From Brachypterus glaber (Eukaryota > Arthropoda > Insecta > Coleoptera > Kateretidae): DNA of 64,000 bases. The stretch's first letter is position 1, and each line of letters starts with the position of its first letter. The position numbers and the translations under genes were made by a program. The notes beneath the pieces were generated by a model. The model had not been told where the DNA came from and did no database searches. It was given only the letters and a program-made list of their open reading frames with translations. Positions 56,093 to 64,000 of this stretch are shown piece after piece. The DNA is taken from the NCBI GenBank assembly GCA_958510825.1, contig OY294050.1:10083340-10147339 (forward strand), in the 5' to 3' direction.

Positions 56093-56938
56093 TATTACAA
56101 TTGTATTATAAATAACTATTTTGCAGTTTTCGGAAATTTGGGATGTTTACTGGCCTTTTTATGTTTACAAATTGCGGTATGTAAATTACCTACCGATCTG
56201 GAGGCAGTAAGTAAATAATAAATTAATTCGCTATTTTTATAACTTTAAATTAGTAAAATGATCAAGAACTGTTATAAAAACGTCCCACTGTTAATTTTTG
56301 GGTTTATCTAGGTTAATTCTAAAATTTTGTTTTATGTAGAATAAAAGTATAGTATAGTACAGGCGAATATGTACATACATAACCTAAATTTCTAATTAAT
56401 ATAAAACAATGTTTTTTTTTGGTGGCTAATAACTTAAAAATAACTATGTAAAAAAATTAAGAAAAAAAAATCTAGTGGGCATAAATTGGTTAATATTAAA
56501 TTATGTTTTAAAATATACTATCTACAATTTTATTTTATAAGCTATAAATAATTTATTGCATATCAAGTTTAGAAAATGAAATTTTTGCTATATACGAGAT
56601 TTAATATAAACTTTGGGATAGAAAATCAGCAACGCGTCGCAATGATCGAATTACTGTAAAGTAATTTTTATTACTTTTTTTGCTATTAGTAATTTTTATT
56701 ACTTTTTAAAATTCACCATTCTTAGTTTTAATTCTAGATTCTCGAAAACGGTTGGCTCTACGATATTTTATAAACAGTAACTATTTTTTATGTATTACAT
56801 AAGTATAAAATTTATTACCTATAAAACGTAAAAAAAATATTCAAAAAAATATTTGGGGCAAAAAACTGACAACGCCCCCCACGTAAATTATATTGAACAC
56901 AAGGAAAACGTCTAATTTATAGGTTACAATTACAACTT

Positions 56939-57033
56939 AAGGATCGCATAACAACCATTACAAGATACATGACGACACATCAAGCCAATCCTGGCATTGC
57001 ATTCTTATGTACTATGCTTGTTATGCGAGTCTT
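56939..57033 (-). mobile_element. 'ggctcgcataag' hairpin MITE, partial copy
   Basis: 'ttacaagatacatgacgaca', 'catcaagccaatcctggcat' and 'tatgcttgttatgcgagtct' match 36046-36191, but the left arm is mostly lost. Confidence 0.75.
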
Positions 57034-58241
57034 TGGATAGGCCCTTTCCGGGAAAACAGTACCGACATTTTTGATACACTACGATTTATGTATATTTATG
57101 CTATATATGCGCTCTGTTGTGTAAAACAGGCCGCGTCCCTTACTATCTTGCATAACTGGACGGAGTATAGGTAACGAATTTTTTCATTTTAAAAATAACA
57201 CACTGGGTAGTAAAACATTCAAAAAGTAAATTTCTGACTGTTGTTCATTATGCGCTGATCTGTTCGAGTACATTCTTGTTATGGTTTGTAGTAAAATGAA
57301 AGTTTGTTCTGGCAGACAGCAAGAAATTCTGAAACTTGGTGAACTTTAGAACTTCTAAACTATTAGGGATTAAACGAAAAATACACACATGAAAATATCT
57401 TAATCCAACAAAAATTATTTATTTAAACATATTTTGTTCAACTAAAAAAATATATATATATTAAATAGGTACGTTTAAGTTTTGTAGTAAAAAAATATGA
57501 TTTTTAGGGGATTTTTTTTAAAAACTTGATTTTTCCTAAAAATTTAAAGTTGATAGGATAATTTTTTATTAAGTTGTCTGGCTTACAAAAACGTGACAAT
57601 GAACGGTCAGACGAATACATGAAACACATTTGAATCCAATATTTTTTTTCTAGGGCGATTTCGGGCTACTTGTGTTTTCACGGTTAATCCAGCAAACATT
57701 TTACATTATTGATGAAAAAATATTTAAATAATAAGAATAAATCTGCTAGTAGTGAAAAAAATAATTTATAAAACACGGTAGAGAAGACTGTCTTGAAGAA
57801 AGCTATCAACCCACTCTTATATTCCTCGATGCTACGCATCTCGGGATATAATACGCTCTGCTATAAAAAGTATATTTTCTGCCTTGGTATATAATTACTA
57901 TTCTCGAATACTCGTTATAAAGAGTATAATTATAAAACAATATACTTAAATTAGAATTTAGTTACTATTGTAAAGCTTTTTGTGTATATTTACAAGATGG
58001 TTTTTGGGTTGCTCCTTGAAAAGCCCATGTAGGAATTTTTTTAATTAATTGTTTAACTTACTGTTCATTATGACCACAGTAGGCGTTGGACAAACCTTAT
58101 CTTAACAATAATTTATTGCACCGATCTTGATGGGTACGGATTATATATCATACAAACTAATGACGTTTTACACCAGCATGAGTGTCACGCCATGCTCCAC
58201 ATGATAAATCTTGAACTCTCACCCTTAAGCAAAAAAAATAA
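57034..58241. other. No gene seen
   Basis: AT-rich. Around 57825-57850 'cgatgctacgcatctcggga' is GC-richer and partly self-complementary, unidentified. Confidence 0.5.
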
Positions 58242-58545
58242 TGGTTGCATTCAATAAAAATAGCAAAACTCATCGAAACTCATCGAAAGCTGTCAAATCA
58301 CTACTGAACGCTATGAGGAGTTTCGATTGACAGATATCGCGGCAATAATTCCTCATCAACGTTTTGAGATGATTACTCTTGACTGATTTTTTAAAAGCGC
58401 GGGAATGTACTTTTTGTGGGAATTTCTAACCTCAAATGGTGGTTGTGATAAGTGACAGATATTTGCCATTCAGCAGTTTGCTAGCAAAACTTATCATTTG
58501 ATAACTTTTTTTGATTAGTTTTGCTGTTTCCATTGAACGCAGCCA
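58242..58545. mobile_element. MITE, TIR 'tggctgcgttcaatggaaac'
   Basis: 'tggttgcattcaataaaaat' and 'agcaaaactcatcg' on the left are mirrored by 'gattagttttgct' and 'gtttccattgaacgcagcca' on the right, with ATAA on both sides as a possible target duplication. Confidence 0.8.
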
Positions 58546-58785
58546 ATAACTAAGTTCTGATTTAACATATAATATAAAAATATTGTCTTTTATGATCAAG
58601 AGAACTTTTTTCTAAAAATTGTGAAAAAAATACGATACTAGCAAAGTAGCTTCAGCCATAGGTTTATTAAAAGACCAAATTAAAATAATGCGTTAAAATT
58701 AAGAATATAAATATTTTTGGACTTGAGGTTGTTTCTATCTGTCAAGTAATTGTATATAAATTGTATTTAATACCTTAAGCGGCGT

Positions 58786-58917
58786 TTATACTTAAAACCA
58801 AAACCGTCGCGGCAATAGTTTTTTAGCCAAACCAAAAACATTTTAATATTGGTTTTTGATTGGCAAAAAACTGCTACAGCGACTCTCTTGCTCTAGCGTA
58901 AATGTGCCTAAGGATAT
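58786..58917. mobile_element. Small hairpin MITE
   Basis: 'gcggcgtttatacttaaa', 'accgtcgcggcaatagtttt' and 'tagccaa' are mirrored loosely by 'ttggcaaaaaactgctac' and 'gcgtaaatgtgcc'. Confidence 0.55.
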
Positions 58918-59108
58918 GTCTTTTATTTTACTTTTGGGCATGAAACTGACTCCACTGGTCGTTAATATTCTTTCAGCTAGAGAGCTGTTAAGTGTATGAT
59001 AAAGCCATAATTTCTCGCTATTAAAGTAATTTAAAATTATTACTTTACGAATAAACTTTTTTTATTTACATTTATAATTTAACTTAGCATAGTTGCATCT
59101 CAAGTAAC

Positions 59109-59943
59109 ATACAGGGTGTTTGCAGTCTTATGGCATAAATTAAAGGGATGATTCTACATCACAAAACAAGAAAAGCCAGCATAGGAATATAGGTCTGGAA
59201 ACGAACCCTTTAAAATTGTACTAAAAATAAGGTTTTTAATTAATAACTCTGGTACCCCTTGAGATAGAGCGGCGATGTTATGCATGCATACTAGTATTAA
59301 TAAGGGTCATTAGTTTATATTAATTATTTTTTTTGAATCTAGCCAGAGCAGTGCCAAAACGGACAAAATGGGTGCAGCTTAGGGAACGTTTAAGTATTAC
59401 GTAACGCAAATTTTGGTCATTTTGGCCCCCCACCCCCCCCTGTAACGCTATTTTCCTATACCATTAACATGGGCGTAACACTCCAAAATGATTCCCACCC
59501 CCCTAGAAGCGTCACGTAATACTTTAACGTTCCCTTAACACATTTTTGCCCCACACTTTTTTATGTGTATTTTTTTTTGTTTAGATTTTGAGTAAAATAT
59601 ATAGATTACTTGAGTAAAGCTACATAAAAATGCCCATAGTATAATACTGCCGTTGCAACTGTTTTCAAAAAAAATGCAATCAAAGAGGAAATTAAATTTC
59701 GTACCAACAAAAATGTTACTTCTTAAAGGGCTATTACTCCTTTAATATTAAATTAAAGTGTTTCGGTAAAGAATACCTTTTTGCTTAGGTGCTTTTTTGT
59801 TACCCATTCAAAATGTCCATCTTCGAGGAGCCGTAGCTCCCTTAGGGCTTATTCCCGGACATATGTTCCTGTGTTTGTTTTTATGTTTTGTGATGTAAAA
59901 TAATCCCCTTTAATATATACCGTAAGACTGCGAACACTGTGTA
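59109..59943. mobile_element. 'acagggtgt' foldback element, complete, with nested MITE
   Basis: The left end 'acagggtgtttgcagtctta' mirrors the right end 'taagactgcgaacactgtgt', and 'gattctacatcacaaaacaa' mirrors 'ttatgttttgtgatgtaaaa'. Interrupted by the MITE at 59392-59534. Confidence 0.85.
59392..59534. mobile_element. 'gggaacgttcaagtattacg' MITE, nested copy
   Basis: 'gggaacgtttaagtattacg' to 'cgtaatactttaacgttccc', with the same C-rich interior as 2151-2296. It interrupts the foldback element, so it is the younger of the two. Confidence 0.85.
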
Positions 59944-61774
59944 TAAAGTGCTTACAAAATGTAGGACCTACATTGTGGGTAGGTACTGCTACTTGAATGT
60001 ATAAACATTTTCAAGTGTAAACAACGTTGTTTTCACTTAAAAATATAAAGTAAATGTTAAGTAATTTACCCTCGACTCTACCGGAATAAAAGCAAAAATA
60101 GCTTAAAAGCTAAAAAATAACAGACAAGTAACTATAATATAGTTACTGTAGTTAAATATAATATATTATTATTATACAGTTAAATTGTATACTATTTTCT
60201 ATGAAGAAATATAGTTTTTCTGAATATGAAACAAAAATAAATAAGCTTTTTTTGAATTGTCTTTTACGTAATAGTAACCCTTGAAAGCCTTTACTGTAGA
60301 GGCTCTACATTTGACTTAACCACAAACCACCCAGCCGGCAAAATATCCACTGCGGTTGACCTCGGACATTTAAATGAAAATAGTGAGCTGTTGCCAGTAA
60401 CCCAATCATTTTAGATTTTTTCATAAAAAAAGTACCAAGTAACGCCTTATGTTTATTTTTTTAAGAAAAAGAATAGGATGTCAAAAAAAATCACAAATCC
60501 CATAAATGAAAAAAAAAAATCACTTTACTTCGATGGTAATAGAGAAGAGGTAATATTTGGCCAAAAAGCATAATAATATGTACAAATTGCTTTGAAATAT
60601 GTTTCTTTTTATAACTGGGTGTTTCGATTTTTTTCCGATTTTTGAAAATAAACGTCCTAAACTTTTTATTGAAAAAAAAAATAATTTAATGAGTTTTATT
60701 ACTTAATATAACATACTACAAGGCATTTTGAAAACATATTTTATTTTTTTTGCCACAAATTTTGATATTTTATTGCAATTTAATGCACTTTTATTGAGAT
60801 ATTTAATTATTTTTTGGACACCCTATACTTTTTTTCAAAAAGTAAATATAAACCCTGAATTCGGACATATTGAAGAATATCCCTTTTATTTTTGTAGAGG
60901 GATAAAAAAATTGAGAATATTCCTTTATTATCCAGAAACACTTTTTGTTCCATTAACGTTAAATATCAAAGTTTTTATATCCTTAAAAAAACAAAAACCC
61001 TTCACGACTTTTTATTTAAAAAAGCGCCGGGCTGAATTTTTTTAAAAATAAAAAAAAAATCAGAGTTGGTTTTTCACCTAAAAGAGCGATTTTGAAGGGT
61101 GGGACCCAAACAATTCCGTAGGTCCTGGGCACCCTAACCACAATTAATAAGACAGGTCAACAGCTCGAAACGTGCCTGGGTTCTGTCAACGAATTCTGAC
61201 TCTACCTACTGCCTAGTTACTATCCTAATAACTAAAAGTATTCTACTACACACTGTTTTCGAGATAATTGATCCCAAACTTATTAAAATACACAAATTAA
61301 TTATAATTTTGACAAATTACACAATATTTTTGTAAATGTGTATAATAGGATTTTTGAGGTTTTTGAAACCGAATACCGAATACGATGTTTAATAATTAAA
61401 TTATTCAAGGAAGAAGGGAAAAATTTAATCCATTTTGTTCAGTTTAAATAAAATTTATAAAGAACACATTTCTTGAAAACCATGATCGATTTCAATAAAA
61501 GTTTTAGCAAAGTTGGAAAGTAAACAGTGCATCAATAAAGTATGGGAATAAAGAAGAAAGTTGGACAAGGCCAAAGAATAATTTATTTTAAGTTTAAATG
61601 GAACTTGTTTCCAAAAAATTAGTATTGGTACACTGTAAAAAACGATTGAAAAAATACCATACCGATGTATTGAATTTTTTTCCTACTTGTGTAGCAGTTA
61701 TTAACTTAAAGTCCTAAACTTAATAGTATAACAAGTAACAAAATGCTTAAGAACATGCATAATATATAACTTGT
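59944..61774. other. No supported gene
   Basis: AT-rich. The 105-codon frame at 60728-61045 is T/A-biased, contains 'ttggacaccctatac' (an element end like 'tatagggtgtcc') and has no motif. 61080-61200 is GC-richer ('gggacccaaacaattccgta') and unidentified. Confidence 0.5.
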
Positions 61775-62171
61775 AGAGAATTTCAAGAGCTACAAGTTTG
61801 CTAATAATCACTTTTATCCTCCGATGAATAATTTGGCTGAAAAATAGAAAAAAATAACTTCACCCCCAACATGGCCATTTTTGAATATTTATAATTCGAT
61901 TGTTAATAATATATTAAAAAAAAAGAGTCAAACAAAAATTGTTGGACATTTTCTTCTTAATAAAATTGGTTATATGCATTTTTATCGTAATGTTTAGCGA
62001 GATAACCCCACTCACCCCTAAATTTCAAGATAGCGGACACCCTTTAAGCAAATCACCCGGTGAAAAACTAACAGGAGTGTTCTGTTACTATCCACTATTA
62101 CCCTTTAAAAGTCCGTGTAAATTTATCGCAATTTAACATAGGAATTTCTCGTTATTTGACTAGACTATTGG
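61775..62171 (-). mobile_element. One arm of the 3498-4370 foldback family
   Basis: 'agagaatttcaagagctaca', 'tggctgaaaaatag', 'attggttatatgcatttta', 'ggtgaaaaactaacagg' and 'gttatttgactagactattg' follow the right arm of 3498-4370 in order. There is no returning arm, so it is a half element. Confidence 0.8.
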
Positions 62172-62574
62172 TATTAATAACAACTTACACCTTTCTTACT
62201 TTAGTCATTCAAAACAAGCAACTTCGCCGCCTTTCATTTGTTTGATCTAAACCCAAGTAAATTAAATTAATTAATACTGGTTTTAATTAAATTGCTTGAT
62301 GACAAAATTAATCATATCAGTAGTCAGAAACGGATTATAACATAATTTCGACATGGGGAGTAAGGTAACTTTTAACTTGGTAAAATATAATATACGTAAT
62401 CTCTGTAGGTGTTGTTGTGACAAAAAGTTATAACTTTCCTTTGACCCTCTAATTTTAAAATATTAATGATAAAAACAGGGACGTAAACTTTTAGATTAAA
62501 AAGCTATACCAAAGGATAAAAAATGAATTTTGTCATTAAAGTTTAATATTAGCAAATGTTTGATAATCCTATAG

Positions 62575-62705
62575 GTAGACTAACATCCCTACTCTCAATT
62601 TATCTACTCCCTTACATCCCTAATCTATAACATCCCTAGTCTACAACCCTACTCCATAACATCCATATTCCGTAACATCCCTACTCCCCAACAACCCTTC
62701 TCCGT
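62575..62705 (+). repeat. Degenerate 'aacatcccta' minisatellite, locus 2
   Basis: Seven or so units of 'cataacatccctactc' type, as at 29088-29200. 62172-62574 is AT-rich. Confidence 0.7.
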
Positions 62706-62756
62706 ACTATAACCACTTGATTAGCCACTTGACATAACTCAAAAAATATTTTTTTT

Positions 62757-62848
62757 TACAAGCCAAAAGCTTATTTGGGGCTCTCCATGAATTTGGATAA
62801 ATAAATAATAATAATAAATAAAATAAGTAAATAAATAAAAATAAATTT
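62757..62848 (+). mobile_element. LINE 3' tail fragment
   Basis: 'aagcttatttggggctctcc' and 'atgaatttg' followed by AAAT/AAT simple repeat, matching 24578-24662. Confidence 0.5.
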
Positions 62849-63164
62849 GTCAAGGTAACTCATTATAAAATAATATTGCATATTATGCATGTAAAAACTG
62901 TACTACGTAGTCGAGTTCTTGGTTATGGTATGGAAATTTTACTATAACGACGATATTTTTACATATGTATGGAAAAGCTTCAAAACGTATGTATATAAAA
63001 ATTTCAAATTCCATTATTTTTACAGGGCAAATATGTATCATTTCCGAACTCAGAAGGGTTGATAGATACTTTAGTGATATTGTATTTATAATGATATCAG
63101 ATTTCCTGTAAACGAAACTTGAACAGGAAAATCGATTTTAGGTACACAAGGTTTAACCACTTAC

Positions 63165-63216
63165 CTTCCACAATATTATTATTGTAATTTACACCCAATT
63201 TATTAATTAGATATAT
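63165..63216 (-). CDS. Weak candidate exon (52 nt)
   Basis: 'ttagtacctctag' precedes and 'gaag|gtaagtgg' follows on the - strand. The single open frame reads IYLINKLGVNYNNNIVE. Short, with no partner; if real it would lie 5' of the exon at 42699 or belong to another gene. Confidence 0.2.
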
Positions 63217-63269
63217 CTAGAGGTACTAAATTTAAATAAAGATTCTACGCTGAAAATAATCACAAAATT

Positions 63270-63760
63270 TTTTTATAAAGGTTTGTCCGGAAATGATACA
63301 AGGGAGCTACGCCCCTCGTAAGGATCTATCAAAAATGTCTAGAACCTTATTACATCAAATAAATTTTATATGTGCCCTAAAACTGATAAAAGCAATCATC
63401 TCATCTTATTTTTACTTGATAACTTTAACCAGGGGCGTGCCAAATTAAGAAGGGCATTATCATTTTTTGTCCAAAACTTTTTTGTGTATAGTTTTTTTTT
63501 TTAATTTTTTCAACAAAATAAAAATTTTATTTTAGGTTAAAAATACATAAAACGTATCCCCTCATTTTGCACGTCCCTGGTTAAAGTTACGAAATAAAAA
63601 TAAGATGACTTTATCATTGTTGGAGCATGTGCAAAATTTCGTTCCTGTAGTTTTTAGGGTTCCAGGAATATTTAATAAAAATCAAATTTTAGACGGGCCC
63701 TTAGTAGGACCGTAGGTCCTTTAGTAATAATTTCCGGACCAGCCTTTATGAATTTTTTTT
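63270..63760. mobile_element. Foldback element related to the 'acagggtgt' family
   Basis: 'ggtttgtccggaaatgatac' and 'accaggggcgtgcc' on the left are mirrored by 'aatttccggaccagcc' and 'gcacgtccctggtt' on the right. 'gggagctacgcccc' ties it to the family. The outer termini are lost. 63761-64000 has nothing recognised. Confidence 0.65.
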
Positions 63761-64000
63761 CTTATTTGTTGATGTAGAATAACCTCTGAAATTTAATACA
63801 TCTATTTTTAAAACAACCTATTTATCTAGGGGTTAACCCGGGTTCCAAAAAGTCCTCTGTATGATTTCCGAGATTTTTAAGATTTCCAAACAGATTTATG
63901 AGAGTTTATTTGACACTTTCCAGATTTTTCGGTTTTTTTGAAAAACTTCCCAATGATTTGAAAGAAAGATATATTTAGATTTTTATTATGACCGGTATTA

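Noticed and set aside
60728..61045. 105-aa frame rich in Phe, Leu, Lys and Ile
   Set aside because: Composition follows the AT bias and the frame spans an element end; no domain.

Overview
The window looks like 64 kb of a large, AT-rich, repeat-dense animal genome, most likely an insect. The evidence is the very low coding density, many foldback/MITE families nested in one another, a LINE fragment with an RNase H domain and a (TAA)n tail, a Tc1-like transposase relic, piggyBac-type TTAA elements and tRNA-derived SINEs. I cannot name the species. There is one 200-base assembly gap at 9540-9739.

Host genes appear only as isolated exons. On the + strand, two candidate exons (3450-3487 and 4394-4545) keep one reading frame and end in a stop, so they look like the 3' end of a gene. 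The intron between them is almost wholly a foldback element. On the - strand, a start-codon exon (42699-42882) and two internal exon candidates (26612-26712 and 9448-9527) have good splice sites and single open frames. They could belong to one long gene running from about 43 kb to below 9.4 kb, but their phases show that further exons would be needed. I recognise none of these proteins.

About half of the window is recognisable repeat. 0-9 kb: a tandem array with splice-like ends, stacked hairpin MITEs, the + strand gene end, a GC-rich transposon remnant. 9-20 kb: the gap, a SINE, a LINE relic, several hairpin MITEs, a pogo-like MITE. 20-33 kb: a second SINE type, a TTAA element, the palindrome carrying two hammerhead ribozymes, and several members of the 'acagggtgt' foldback family. 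33-45 kb: fragments of a retroelement-like repeat, a foldback with a (GAA)n tract in one arm, a palindrome with degenerate hammerheads, the first coding exon, and a 51-copy 9-bp minisatellite. 45-54 kb: hairpin MITEs, another TTAA element, a LINE 3' end, an 814-bp palindrome between direct repeats, and a deleted Tc1-like element. 54-64 kb: more copies of the same families.

The most striking item is 26217-26614, a near-perfect inverted repeat. Each arm encodes a complete minimal type I hammerhead ribozyme with all core bases. Three other sites (39.1-39.5, 41.3 and 50.5 kb) carry degenerate hammerhead-like motifs, so ribozyme-bearing retroelement ends seem to recur here.

All calls come from reading the sequence. 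Coordinates of degenerate repeats are approximate to about 10 bases, and no database search was possible.
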